DNA of 64,000 bases from Pontibacter mucosus (GTDB lineage: Bacteria; Bacteroidota; Bacteroidia; Cytophagales; Hymenobacteraceae): NCBI RefSeq assembly GCF_003054055.1, contig NZ_QBKI01000001.1, forward strand, positions 248,001-312,000. Reading direction: 5' to 3'. The translations under genes were made by a program, and so were the position numbers. The notes below the pieces were generated by a model, which had not been told where the DNA came from, made no database searches, and saw only the letters and a program-made list of their open reading frames with translations. Within the stretch, counting starts at the first letter, position 1, and every line of letters starts with the position of its first letter. Shown here piece after piece: positions 35,801 to 43,729 of the stretch.

Positions 35801-36180
35801 ATAAGTTCGTTGCTGCGGTCCTGCTGCTGCAGCTGTATGGCGTTAAGCAGCTTGTCGCGTATCTCCGGGAAGTGCATTCCCACCTGCTGTGCCGCCTGCT
35901 CGTCGGAAAGAATGCGCCGTAACCGCACCAGCGCCGAGGCCGGCAGGGCAATCCAGCGCACAAACACATAGATAACCGCCGCCACAAACGAAAACAGCAA
36001 GAAAGCCCGCACATACTCCGGGAAATAGAACATGTACTCCAGCAGGCTGTAGACGATATAAACAGAAAGCAGGAGCCCAGCCGCGAAAATCCCGCCCCGC
36101 AACAGCATGTTGAGGTAGAATTTCTGCTTGAACTCCTGCAATTGATGCAGCAACTGATCGAGTGCATCGGTATGTTTCAT
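32866..36180 (-). CDS. DUF4175 family giant membrane/coiled-coil protein
   Basis: The 1104-residue protein has two N-terminal membrane spans (about residues 27-47 and 57-76) and a third near 155-170. A beta-rich extracytoplasmic region of Ig-like character follows to about 490. Then comes a very long Gln/Glu/Lys-rich coiled coil (about 500-1000), with repeats such as LQEQQKQLQQEFEDVKQQ and QQMQQAMQQMQGGM. DUF4175 proteins of Bacteroidota have this layout; function is unknown, and an envelope or structural role is only inferred. The low-complexity Gln tract makes database matches to other coiled coils unreliable. Confidence 0.87.
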   Translation of the reverse strand: MKHTDALDQLLHQLQEFKQKFYLNMLLRGGIFAAGLLLSVYIVYSLLEYMFYFPEYVRAFLLFSFVAAVIYVFVRWIALPASALVRLRRILSDEQAAQQVGMHFPEIRDKLLNAIQLQQQDRSNELIRASIAQRSQQLLSFKFKEAVSYRENKPLLKYIALPTLVALLILLVYPTIFVQGTERIINYKTHYTPQAPFDFVVQNQALQTYRGEDFTLDVAVEGKSVPSEVYINYNGRRQRLTPNARGGGYTYTFKQLQRPVNFQLEGSGFFSDSYTLNLLSRPNLKDFRMLVQFPKYLNRKPEEVQNTGNASVPEGSTITWNFATSETDSIKLAFEEPTESITAQKDGNSFTASKDIKQSQNYSISLRNEHSANKEQISYQITAIPDRNPQISLEQFQDTALFSYMVLGGDVSDDYGLTRLSLLYRISNDQNPQAKYKSINLPLSKQQLSQTYYYQWNTAALNLQPGDRLEYFVQVWDNDGIRGPKSARTRSFEFKVPDKRELQKELDSNSQSVASQMSKTLERATQLEQEISRSEEKMKTRRDMNWQDRKQLEDLAAKKRQLEQDINSMKELFEELNKKQNMLNEPSQQLAEKAQELQKLMNDLLDPETKKLYEELEKLLQEQQPNDAELRQLLSKLDNREKNLERELERALELFKQLQFEQKLENVASKLQEMGEKEQELAQKTEQKQESNEQLQEQQKQLQQEFEDVKQQLDELNDLNEKLSNPNQLNEEQQQQDQQSIEQDMQQSQEQLQKNQNKKASESQQKAGQKMQQMAKQMEEMKSSMGMAGMQQNLDNLRDILENLITLSFDQEDLMKQFRSVHQSDPRFVELSQRQLSLRDNAQVIEDSLFALAKKVFQIESFVTREVAAMNQSMDNSMQQLRDRNVGRATAQQQLAMTSMNNLALMLNDALKQMQQAMQQMQGGMAGKQKGNKPMPGNLGELQQQLNKKIDDLKKGGKSGKALSEELAKLAAEQEALRNALKELEKQGAKPGEKGQNGNLGNISKMMEQSETDLVNKRLTEQTIQRQREILTRLLEAEKSARERELDNKREAKTAQDIARKVPPSFEKYIKAKEKQTELLKTIPPALTPYYKQKVNEYFNNISK

Positions 36181-36246
36181 GTCTCTCTGTTACTAAACTA
36201 AGGCATGGCGGCTATAGTTGTAAGTTAAGCAAATCCCTCTAACGCA

Positions 36247-36290
36247 TTATACTTCAGGTAGTAAAAAAGTATAAATACCTGAAAGTATAA
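36247..36290 (-). terminator. Hairpin built from inverted TATACTT/AAGTATA motifs
   Basis: TTATACTTCAGGTA at 36247-36260 pairs with TACCTGAAAGTATAA at 36276-36290, with one bulged base; the 15-base loop holds a third AAGTATA. It lies just past the exonuclease III stop and looks like its terminator. Confidence 0.7.
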
Positions 36291-36323
36291 CTGTGTTCGG
36301 GTGCATTTTAGTATACTCCTGCC

Positions 36324-37085
36324 CTACTCCAGCTCCAGCAACACCGGGCAATGGTCTGAGTGCCTGGCCTCGGTAAGTATGGCGGAGCGCTTCAGGCGGT
36401 CGCGCAGGTTTTCGGTGGCCATGTTATAATCAATACGCCAGCCCAGATTTTTGTTGCGTGCCCCGGCGCGGTAACTCCACCAGGTATAGTTGTGCGGCTC
36501 CTGGTTAAAGTGGCGGAACGTGTCGATAAAGCCGCTGTCCACCAATTTACCCATCCATTCGCGCTCCTCCGGCAAAAAGCCCGAGCTGTTCGCATTCGAC
36601 TTCGGGTTGTGGATGTCGATGGGTTTGTGGCAGATGTTGTAGTCGCCGCTCACCACCAGCCCCGGCAATGTTTGTTTCAGGTCGCCGATGTAGCCGTGGA
36701 AGTCGTCCATCCACTGGAACTTGAACTTCTGCCGCTCCTCGCCGCTGGAGCCCGAAGGCATGTATACGCTCATCACGGAAACATCGCCGTAATCGGCGCG
36801 CAAAACGCGGCCCTCAAAGTCATAACATTCTATGCCACAGCCCACTTCCACGTGCTGCGGTTTCTCTTTGGAAAGGATGGCTACGCCGCTGTAGCCTTTC
36901 TTTACCGCCGGGTGCAGGTACACATGGTAGCCCATGTCCTCAAAGCGGGTTCTGTCGAATTTCGTTTCATCAGCCTTTATCTCCTGCAGGCACAGCACGT
37001 CGGGGTTGGCGGCCTGAAGCCAGGTGTCAAAGCCTTTGGTAAGGGCGGCACGGATGCCGTTTACGTTATAGGTAATAATTTTCAT
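36324..37085 (-). CDS. xth: Exodeoxyribonuclease III / AP endonuclease
   Basis: This 253-residue enzyme of the endonuclease/exonuclease/phosphatase fold repairs abasic sites. Key residues are in order: MKIITYNVNGIRA (Asn), LQEIKADE (metal-binding Glu), the catalytic GDYNICH segment and the C-terminal SDHCPV (Asp-His pair). Length and order match ExoIII/XthA of bacteria. It is a single-gene unit with the motif-based hairpin downstream and three TATACTT copies between its start and the next leftward gene. Confidence 0.93.
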   Translation of the reverse strand: MKIITYNVNGIRAALTKGFDTWLQAANPDVLCLQEIKADETKFDRTRFEDMGYHVYLHPAVKKGYSGVAILSKEKPQHVEVGCGIECYDFEGRVLRADYGDVSVMSVYMPSGSSGEERQKFKFQWMDDFHGYIGDLKQTLPGLVVSGDYNICHKPIDIHNPKSNANSSGFLPEEREWMGKLVDSGFIDTFRHFNQEPHNYTWWSYRAGARNKNLGWRIDYNMATENLRDRLKRSAILTEARHSDHCPVLLELE

Positions 37086-37271
37086 GGGTGAATTGTGTGG
37101 CGTAGCACGTACTTCGTATCAAGTATCACGACTTTTCCTCTTACCAGAGTCGTTAGTAAGGAGTAAGAGTGATGAAACAAGTATGAACCGAAGGATTTTA
37201 TACTTCTTCATGGGCTTATACTTTAAGTTTATACTTTGCCGAAGGTCGGGCTACCTGATACGATCGTGGCG

Positions 37272-37637
37272 TTACGGATTAGGTTTACGGATATCGTCGG
37301 CACGGTTAAAGTACTCGATCACGTGCCATTTAAGCATCTGCTCCTGCTCTTTCAGGTTGGCAAAGGGAATGGGTTTGGCAGCCTTAAAGTGCGGCCAGCC
37401 CTCTTCGTCGCGGCCGGTAAACTCGTAGTAGCCCGATTCGGCGAAGACGCGGCAGGTGGCGATATGCATCAAATCCTGCTTCTCCTCCTTGGTAAACTCC
37501 CGTACGCCCATGCCCAGTTCCTGAATTCCGATCAGGAAAAGGATGGCATTCAGGTCCGGTTTTTTACCGAAGCGCTTCATCAGGTCGGCCCGCAGCTGTG
37601 TCCAGTTATGGTCTAAGTTTTCGCTGTCGTATATCAT
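37272..37637 (-). CDS. Conserved hypothetical protein
   Basis: I cannot assign a function to this 121-residue protein. It is soluble, mostly helical, and contains LNAILFLIGIQELGMG, then FTKEEKQDLMHIATCRVFAESGYYEF (key HIATCRVF) and a C-terminal MLKWHVIEYFNR. Proteins of this size and pattern are carried singly by many Cytophagales. It is unlinked by spacing to either neighbour. Confidence 0.7.
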   Translation of the reverse strand: MIYDSENLDHNWTQLRADLMKRFGKKPDLNAILFLIGIQELGMGVREFTKEEKQDLMHIATCRVFAESGYYEFTGRDEEGWPHFKAAKPIPFANLKEQEQMLKWHVIEYFNRADDIRKPNP

Positions 37638-37742
37638 TCGATTAGCTTAAATGTAAAAATGGCTGTATGGTTAAACCCATCAAAGTATAAACGAGCAAGT
37701 TAAGATCCAGCTAAATAACCATGCAGCCATTTAATTAACAGT

Positions 37743-38096
37743 TTACTCGGCAGAGCCGCGCTCCTTCAGCTCTTCCCAATACTCCACGGCGCGGCGGAAG
37801 TGCGGGATCACGATGGAGCCGCCCACCAGGTTGGCGATGGAGAACACCTCCATGATTTCGTCGTCGGTCAGGCCCTCCTCGTAGCACTTGCCTACGTGGT
37901 ACTTGATGCAGTCGTCGCAGCGCAGCACCATCGAGGCCACCAGCCCCAGCATCTCCTTTGTTTTTACGTCCAAAGCGCCGGCCGCGTAGGTGTTGGTGTC
38001 GAGGTTAAAAAAACGCTTGATTACTTTATTGTCGTAAGACATGATGCGCTCGTTCATGCGCGTACGGTAGTCGTTGAATTCTTCTACTAAGCTCAT
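37743..38096 (-). CDS. Carboxymuconolactone decarboxylase (AhpD-like) family protein
   Basis: The 117-residue protein contains the CMD/AhpD core helix with a redox CxxC and histidine (Cys60, Cys63, His67 in RCDDCIKYH), plus the GLTDDEIMEVFSIA helix. This cysteine-histidine arrangement suggests a peroxidase or disulphide role rather than true decarboxylation. It is transcribed away from comF with only a 96-bp divergent spacer to the ComF start, so their promoters sit close together. Confidence 0.87.
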   Translation of the reverse strand: MSLVEEFNDYRTRMNERIMSYDNKVIKRFFNLDTNTYAAGALDVKTKEMLGLVASMVLRCDDCIKYHVGKCYEEGLTDDEIMEVFSIANLVGGSIVIPHFRRAVEYWEELKERGSAE

Positions 38097-38192
38097 TGTT
38101 AGGTTATTCTTATGAAGGATGACTGTGTAAGGAGTCCAAGTATAAAGTTACGGCAAAATCATCAGAATACCTTAAACCATACTTGCCAACCC

Positions 38193-38879
38193 ATGTTCGA
38201 AGACCTGCTGAGTCTGCTGTTCCCGGAAACCTGCTATGCCTGCAGCGGCAGCCTGGCGCGCGGCGAAAAGTATATCTGCACCAACTGCAGCGTAAAGTTG
38301 CCTTACACCGATTTTCATGTGCACGGTGCCACTGAGCTCAATCTGTTGCAGCGCAGGTTCTGGGGCAAGGTGCCGGTGCGCTTTGCCTTTTCCTATCTAT
38401 ACTTCAGGCCGAAGGGCCGGGTGCAGCGGCTGTTGCACCAGCTAAAGTATAAAGGCGCCAAGGAACTGGGCGAGCACCTGGGGCAGCGCTACGGCTCCCT
38501 CCTCTCCGATTTCCAGTACAACAGCCATTTTGATGTGATAGTGCCAGTGCCGCTGCACAAGTATAAGTTGCGCCGAAGGGGGTACAACCAGGCGGAGTGG
38601 TTCGCCAAAGGCCTTTCCAAGAGTATGCGCCTGCCCTACCACGGCAAGGTTATACTGCGCACTACCCACACTGGCACCCAAACCCGCAAAAGCCGCCTCG
38701 ACCGCTGGCACAACGTGGAGCAGGTGTTTGAGGTAGACCGGCCGGAGCAGGTGCAAGGCCGGCATGTGCTGCTGGTGGATGATGTGCTGACGACCGGCGC
38801 TACTCTGGAGGCCTGTGCCCGCGCCCTTTTGGCGGCAGGCGCCACAGAGGTAAGTATAGCCACCATTGCCGCGGCATAG
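38193..38879 (+). CDS. ComF family amidophosphoribosyltransferase-like competence protein
   Basis: From the ATG at 38193 the product has 228 residues; the frame is open to 38112 but the leading residues are not ComF-like. An N-terminal zinc finger uses Cys14, Cys17, Cys29 and Cys32 (CYAC, CTNC), and the C-terminal phosphoribosyltransferase domain has the PRPP motif VLLVDDVLTTGAT. ComF is needed for transformation in several bacteria, where it acts on incoming single-stranded DNA. Five AAGTATA/TATACTT copies fall in this 0.7-kb gene and another directly after its stop, the densest coding example in the window. Confidence 0.88.
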   Translation: MFEDLLSLLFPETCYACSGSLARGEKYICTNCSVKLPYTDFHVHGATELNLLQRRFWGKVPVRFAFSYLYFRPKGRVQRLLHQLKYKGAKELGEHLGQRYGSLLSDFQYNSHFDVIVPVPLHKYKLRRRGYNQAEWFAKGLSKSMRLPYHGKVILRTTHTGTQTRKSRLDRWHNVEQVFEVDRPEQVQGRHVLLVDDVLTTGATLEACARALLAAGATEVSIATIAAA

Positions 38880-38999
38880 CTATACTTTGCAGCAACAAAG
38901 GCGGACCGGATGCCGTTGGTTTTTCGCCCTGTGCGGTTATTTTTTCGTAGTCAGAGAAGCTGCTTCAGAGGCAGTTTTTAAGAAAACGGATGAATGACT

Positions 39000-40520
39000 A
39001 TGGTGATGAACAACAACACTGCTGAAAATAATGGTACAGATGTGGTACTGATTGGGGCAGGCATTATGAGTGCCACCTTGGGCATGATGCTGAAAGAGCT
39101 GAACCCGGACCTGAAAATTGAAGTGCTGGAACGGCTGGACGGGGCCGCCGCCGAGAGCTCCGATGCCTGGAACAATGCCGGAACGGGCCACTCCGCTTTC
39201 TGCGAGCTCAACTACACGCCCGAAAAACCCGACGGCTCCATCGACATTTCCAAGGCGGTGCGCATTGCCGAGTCGTTCGAGATCTCCAAGCAGTTCTGGG
39301 CCTATCTCATCAAGAACAACATCATCGAGCTGCCCAATTCCTTTATCCGGAATATCCCGCACATCAGCTTTGTGTGGGGCAACGACAACGTGGATTTCCT
39401 GCGCAAGCGCTACGAGGCTATGGTACAGTGCCACTTGTTCGATGAGATGGTGTATACGGAGGACCGCGAGCAACTGAAGGAGTGGATTCCGTTGGTGATG
39501 GAGGGCCGGGATACCTCGGAGCCCGTGGCCGCCACCCGCATGGACCTGGGCACAGACGTGAACTTTGGCGCTTTGACGCGCAGCATGTTCGACTATTTAC
39601 AGAAGAAATGCGGCGTGGAGACGCACTTCGGCCATGAGGTGCGGAAGTTAAAACAGATGGGGGACGGCCGCTGGCGCATCACCGTGAAGGATCTGCAGAC
39701 GGGTGAGAAACGCAAAATGTATACCCGCTATGTATTTATCGGAGCCGGAGGCGGCGCCTTGCCACTGCTGGAAAAATCGAAAATACCCGAGGGAAAGGGC
39801 TACGGAGGTTTCCCGGTGAGTGGGCAGTGGTTGCGCTGCATCAACCGCTCGGTCATTGAAAAACACGAAGCCAAAGTCTACGGAAAGGCAGCCGTGGGCT
39901 CGCCGCCCATGTCGGTGCCGCACCTGGATACGCGGTACATCAACGGGAAGCGCGAGCTGCTGTTCGGGCCATATGCGGGTTTCTCCACCAAATTCCTGAA
40001 GCGTGGCTCGTTCATGGACCTTCCCAAATCAATTAAGCCTACCAACCTGCGGCCCATGATTTCGGCTGGTTTGCAGAACATGTCCCTCACCAAATACCTT
40101 ATAGACCAGGTACGCCAATCGCCGCTGGACCGGATTGAGGCGCTGAAGGATTTTTACCCGGATGCCCGCCCGGAGGACTGGAAACTGGAGGTGGCCGGGC
40201 AGCGGGTGCAGATCATCAAAAAGGATGCTGACAAGGGCGGAGTGCTGGAGTTCGGCACAGAGGTGGTAAGCGGTGCTAACTGTACCATGGCGGCGCTTTT
40301 GGGGGCTTCTCCGGGGGCCTCTACGGCTGTTTCCATTATGCTGAGCCTGTTAGAGCGCTGCTTCATGCACCGTATTAACACCGAGGAGTGGCAGGTAAAG
40401 CTAAAGGAGATGATCCCATCGTATGGCCAGTCACTTGCCGGGAACCCTGCCCTGCTGGACCAGGTGCGTTCTTATACCAGCGAGGTATTAGGGCTGGTGC
40501 CTGCTACAGCGAAGCGATAG
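39000..40520 (+). CDS. mqo: Malate:quinone oxidoreductase
   Basis: The protein is about 506 residues (ATGs at 38994, 39000 and 39006 are all possible). It opens with the FAD motif DVVLIGAGIMSATLG, followed by the Mqo signatures WNNAGTGHSAFCELNYTP (key NAGTGHSA) and, later, FPVSGQWLRC and EFGTEVVSGANCTMAALLGASPGAS (key LLGASPGAS). It is a peripheral inner-membrane flavoenzyme that oxidises malate to oxaloacetate and reduces menaquinone, so it feeds the TCA cycle together with the fumarase at 57.5 kb. It is followed by a hairpin at 40535-40584. Confidence 0.95.
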   Translation: MVMNNNTAENNGTDVVLIGAGIMSATLGMMLKELNPDLKIEVLERLDGAAAESSDAWNNAGTGHSAFCELNYTPEKPDGSIDISKAVRIAESFEISKQFWAYLIKNNIIELPNSFIRNIPHISFVWGNDNVDFLRKRYEAMVQCHLFDEMVYTEDREQLKEWIPLVMEGRDTSEPVAATRMDLGTDVNFGALTRSMFDYLQKKCGVETHFGHEVRKLKQMGDGRWRITVKDLQTGEKRKMYTRYVFIGAGGGALPLLEKSKIPEGKGYGGFPVSGQWLRCINRSVIEKHEAKVYGKAAVGSPPMSVPHLDTRYINGKRELLFGPYAGFSTKFLKRGSFMDLPKSIKPTNLRPMISAGLQNMSLTKYLIDQVRQSPLDRIEALKDFYPDARPEDWKLEVAGQRVQIIKKDADKGGVLEFGTEVVSGANCTMAALLGASPGASTAVSIMLSLLERCFMHRINTEEWQVKLKEMIPSYGQSLAGNPALLDQVRSYTSEVLGLVPATAKR

Positions 40521-40534
40521 AGCCTATAATAAAG

Positions 40535-40584
40535 TATACCCCATAGCAGGAGATGAAGTATAAGCATCCACCGCTATGGGGTAT
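40535..40584 (+). terminator. Terminator-like hairpin with motif copies
   Basis: ATACCCCATAGC (40536-40547) pairs perfectly with GCTATGGGGTAT (40573-40584). AAGTATA copies lie in the loop and across the left edge, and AAGTATG follows the right arm. It sits 15 bp after mqo. Confidence 0.7.
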
Positions 40585-40640
40585 GAAGTATGGCTTGCAG
40601 CTGACTACAAAAGTATAAGGACAGTGTCAGGCAGAAGTAT

Positions 40641-40697
40641 AAAAGACAGAGATCCATTAGCCAAACGGATTTATACTTGGAGAGCCGTTTGTCTTTT
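40641..40697 (-). terminator. Nested hairpin downstream of DUF4265 gene
   Basis: AAAAGACA (40641-40648) pairs with TGTCTTTT (40690-40697), and inside it CAAACGG pairs with CCGTTTG; a TATACTT lies in the loop. It is 23 bp past the DUF4265 stop on the leftward strand. Confidence 0.55.
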
Positions 40698-40719
40698 GTC
40701 TAAAAATCCTTTGTCCTTC

Positions 40720-41196
40720 TCAGCTGCTTGTCTGCTCCCGGTGCACATCCGATAAGGAAGGCTCCGCATACTCTATTTCCTCTGCCGCTTCCAGATCATC
40801 CAGCAGTTCCTTTACGACAGCGTAGTTAATGTTGAGCGGCACTTCCAGCACAAAGAAATCCTCGTTCACCTCCACCGACACGCAGCCCAGCTCGGCAAAC
40901 TTCCGGCGGATGTCCAGCAGGGGTGTTTCCTCATTCTGGCGGATAACCTGTATGGTGGAGTTGCCCGATGGCTGCACCGTTTCCTTATACAGCAATCCCT
41001 CCTCCATCGCGTTGTAGGTGGCCCGCACCACATCCTCCGTGGCAATTAGCGGCACATAGTACGGGATGCTGTCAATCCGGTAGAGATCTTGTGCCTCGTC
41101 CACCTTTTGTGCCCATAGGGTTTCTGTCATCTCGCGCTCAAAAACATCGCTGTAGAAACGGAAGATGATCTTATAGCCTTGCTCCTTCTCGTTCAT
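40720..41196 (-). CDS. DUF4265 domain protein
   Basis: The ATG at 41196 (MNEKEQGYKIIF) gives 158 residues; the longer frame to 41310 reads through the upstream terminator. The DUF4265 pattern is present: FEREMTETLWAQ, YRIDSIPYYVPLIATEDVV (key IPYYVPLIA) and IQVIRQNEETPLLDIRRKFAELG (key LLDIRRKF). These proteins are cytoplasmic and their function is unknown. Two overlapping AAGTATA copies lie just before the start. Confidence 0.8.
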   Translation of the reverse strand: MNEKEQGYKIIFRFYSDVFEREMTETLWAQKVDEAQDLYRIDSIPYYVPLIATEDVVRATYNAMEEGLLYKETVQPSGNSTIQVIRQNEETPLLDIRRKFAELGCVSVEVNEDFFVLEVPLNINYAVVKELLDDLEAAEEIEYAEPSLSDVHREQTSS

Positions 41197-41220
41197 CTGA
41201 AGTATAAAGTATAAAAAAGT

Positions 41221-41248
41221 AAAAGCCCGAACCTTAGCCCGGGCTTTT
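41221..41248 (-). terminator. Terminator of the GldJ/GldK-like gene
   Basis: AAAAGCCCG pairs with CGGGCTTTT around a 10-base loop, followed by T-rich sequence leftward. It lies 29 bp beyond the stop at 41277 and shows that no gldL/M/N genes follow. Confidence 0.85.
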
Positions 41249-41276
41249 ACTTTTACTATGTGTAACTGATATTGTT

Positions 41277-42503
41277 CTATCTGTTTGAACCAGCGTTGAT
41301 CATGGCGCAACGGAAGCCGATGGTAGCTGTAGAAGAATCCTGAGCCATGAAGCGGCGTGTGCCAGGAGACAACCAGTAAGCTACGTCTTTCCAGGAACCG
41401 CCCTTGTAAACGCGAACCTCATCGCTCACCAGTGAGTGGTATCCTTCGCTAGAGTCATAGTTGGTAGACTCATCCAGGAAGCCGTCACGACGGAACGGGT
41501 TCAGGTCTTCCACATCCTGGAAAGAAAGCGGACGGTATACGTCCTGCACCCACTCGTTTACGTTACCAGCCATGTTGTACAGGCCGAAGTCGTTTGGCGG
41601 ATAAGCGTAGATGTAGTCAGTGATCATGGCGCCGTCGTTCAGGGAGCCTGCAATACCGGCATAGTCACCACGGCCGCGCTTGAAGTTAGCCATGAATTTA
41701 CCCATCTGCTTGCCATACGGGTTACGTACCTGGTGGCCGTCCCATGGGTAAATACGGCGGTTATTCTGGTTTTCGTCTTCTGTGTACTGGGTACCGATCA
41801 TAGCCTGCGCTGCATACTCCCACTCAGCCTCTGTGGGCAGGCGGTAGTTCGGCAGCACGTAGCCAGATTCGATAGATGGCTTCTCGCCTTCAGTAGTCTC
41901 GCCACCTCTGTTACGACCAAACAGACCTCTTCTGCCACCGCCAGTTGCCTGCTGTGCCAGAATCTGGTTTACCTTATTGGTACGCCAGATAGCGAAGTCG
42001 TTTGCCTGCAGCCAGCTTACACCCACCACCGGGAAGAAGCGGAAGCCTGGGTAGCGCAGGTAATACGTTACATACGGGTCGTTGAAGGAAAGCTGCTGAG
42101 ACCAAACAGTCGTGTCCGGCAGGGCAGCCTGGTATACTTCCGGCAGCGAGTCACGCTTCAGGTCGTGCAGGTACTCCAGCCAGTGTATGTTGGCCACTTC
42201 GGTTTCATCCATATAGAAAGAAGCCACAGTCACGGTACGCTCCACGTTGTCGCGCGTCATGGCGATGTCCTCCTCCATTGAGCCAAGTACGGTACGTCCA
42301 CCCTCAATAAAGACCAATCCTGGGCCTTGCGGGAACTCGGCGTAATCAGCCACGTCGAAAGCATTCTCGTCTTCGCCGTACTCAGCGCCAGTGGCAGAAC
42401 TGTAAGCGCCAGGGTTTGTGCTGGTTGGCTGGCCGCCCTTACCACAGGCAGTGAGCAGCATACCTCCTACAACCGCAGCCGATAAATACTTGATTAACTT
42501 CAT
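41277..42503 (-). CDS. GldJ/GldK-like gliding/T9SS lipoprotein (SUMF1 fold)
   Basis: The 408-residue lipoprotein has a signal ending LLTAC (Cys20), a low-complexity linker and a formylglycine-generating-enzyme (SUMF1) fold from GPGLVFIEGGRTVLGS to the end, with YRLPTEAEWEYAA, GLYNMAGNVNEWV and RVYKGGSWKD. In GldJ/GldK/PorK proteins this fold is structural, forming the periplasmic ring of the type IX secretion and gliding machinery. The upstream gene is PorP/SprF-like, which supports a T9SS role. Canonical gldL, gldM and gldN do not follow, so whether this is GldJ, GldK or an accessory copy is open. Confidence 0.82.
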   Translation of the reverse strand: MKLIKYLSAAVVGGMLLTACGKGGQPTSTNPGAYSSATGAEYGEDENAFDVADYAEFPQGPGLVFIEGGRTVLGSMEEDIAMTRDNVERTVTVASFYMDETEVANIHWLEYLHDLKRDSLPEVYQAALPDTTVWSQQLSFNDPYVTYYLRYPGFRFFPVVGVSWLQANDFAIWRTNKVNQILAQQATGGGRRGLFGRNRGGETTEGEKPSIESGYVLPNYRLPTEAEWEYAAQAMIGTQYTEDENQNNRRIYPWDGHQVRNPYGKQMGKFMANFKRGRGDYAGIAGSLNDGAMITDYIYAYPPNDFGLYNMAGNVNEWVQDVYRPLSFQDVEDLNPFRRDGFLDESTNYDSSEGYHSLVSDEVRVYKGGSWKDVAYWLSPGTRRFMAQDSSTATIGFRCAMINAGSNR

Positions 42504-42566
42504 AAAATAGTACCTAATTTAGATAAGGTTCTTGTAACGTAAATTAATGTGCAATTATAAATAATA

Positions 42567-43586
42567 TTAGAATGCCGGACAAACAATGCCTCTGTTAATT
42601 TTGCGGTTTAAACGGCTCCTAAACAAATTGTTAAAATCAGCCCCTTCAAAAACCAGCGAAACCTCGTTTGTGCCGCCCATTTCCCTGCTAATTCCCTTCA
42701 GCCCCACATCGTGGCTGAAGCCTGCCCTTAGCTGCTTTAGCTGCAGGCCCGCCATAAGGGACAAGGATTGGTCCTGGTTAGTTCCACCTACGGCAGGTAC
42801 TCCTTTGTATATTATCCCTAACGTCAGGGGTGTGTATTTAGTATAGAGCCCTAAATCTAATCTTTTAGAACTTTGCTGATGTATAAATGTGGCTGCCGGC
42901 GTAAAGCTCAGCTCAAATAACTGGCCGCGCTCTTCATACGATCTGGCGTAAAATTTATACCCGGCAACCGCCGTAAAGCGCAGGGGCAGTTTTGTCGACT
43001 GGCTCAGCTCATACGTGGGCTGGTTAAGGTGGGCGGCGGTAAGTCCTACCCAGGCCTGGGCAGCGTATAGCAGACCCCCTACGGTAAAATCTGCATAGGT
43101 ATTGGGATTAAATTCAAGCACTTCCGCCGATCTCACGGCTACCATGCCGTTGTCCGACAACTGGTCGCCGAAGACCAGGTTGTCATAGTCGAGGTTGAGG
43201 CGGTTTATACTTGCCTGCAGCCCCGCCGAAAGGGCCCAATTGTCGCTCAGGTTGGTGTGGTAGGCATAGCCTAGCCCGGCCTGTAGTTTTTTGAGCCCCC
43301 CTACCCCGGCGCGGTCCTGCTGGAGTATCAAGCTAATTGCACTTTTCGAATCGGGTATACGGAAGGCAGCAGCCAGGGAGTTGGTAATAAAGGAGCCGTT
43401 GAGCGTAGGCCACTGCTTGCGGTGCGACACCCCGACGCTCCAGCTGTGGTCGAGGCCGGCAAAGGCCGGGTTGAGGAACAGGCGGTTGGCGTACTGCTGC
43501 GTGTGCTGCACATCCTGGGCCGCGGAAGTATACATCCACAGGCAGGCCATGCTTAGCAGCAATATCTTTTTTAAACCAGCACCCAT
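42567..43586 (-). CDS. Type IX secretion membrane protein, PorP/SprF family
   Basis: The 339-residue protein has a signal peptide (cleavage near SAAQD) followed by the PorP/SprF signature start, QHTQQYANRLFLNPAFAGLD (key NPAFAGL), and a series of beta-strands ending in RAGFSHDVGL. The family forms 14-stranded outer-membrane barrels that link cargo or adhesins to the T9SS translocon. It precedes the GldJ/GldK-like gene on the same strand with a 63-bp gap, so the pair is probably one operon. Confidence 0.88.
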   Translation of the reverse strand: MGAGLKKILLLSMACLWMYTSAAQDVQHTQQYANRLFLNPAFAGLDHSWSVGVSHRKQWPTLNGSFITNSLAAAFRIPDSKSAISLILQQDRAGVGGLKKLQAGLGYAYHTNLSDNWALSAGLQASINRLNLDYDNLVFGDQLSDNGMVAVRSAEVLEFNPNTYADFTVGGLLYAAQAWVGLTAAHLNQPTYELSQSTKLPLRFTAVAGYKFYARSYEERGQLFELSFTPAATFIHQQSSKRLDLGLYTKYTPLTLGIIYKGVPAVGGTNQDQSLSLMAGLQLKQLRAGFSHDVGLKGISREMGGTNEVSLVFEGADFNNLFRSRLNRKINRGIVCPAF

Positions 43587-43729
43587 GCCTTACAATTTTC
43601 GCCCAATGCGGCAGTTAAGTTATTCATTAGGTTACCTGTGCCCCAACCAAAGTATAAAGTAGCACGATTTTAGCTATAATTGCTATAGTTTAGCTTTTAC
43701 ATTCCGTACATACTCCAAAACTACTACTC

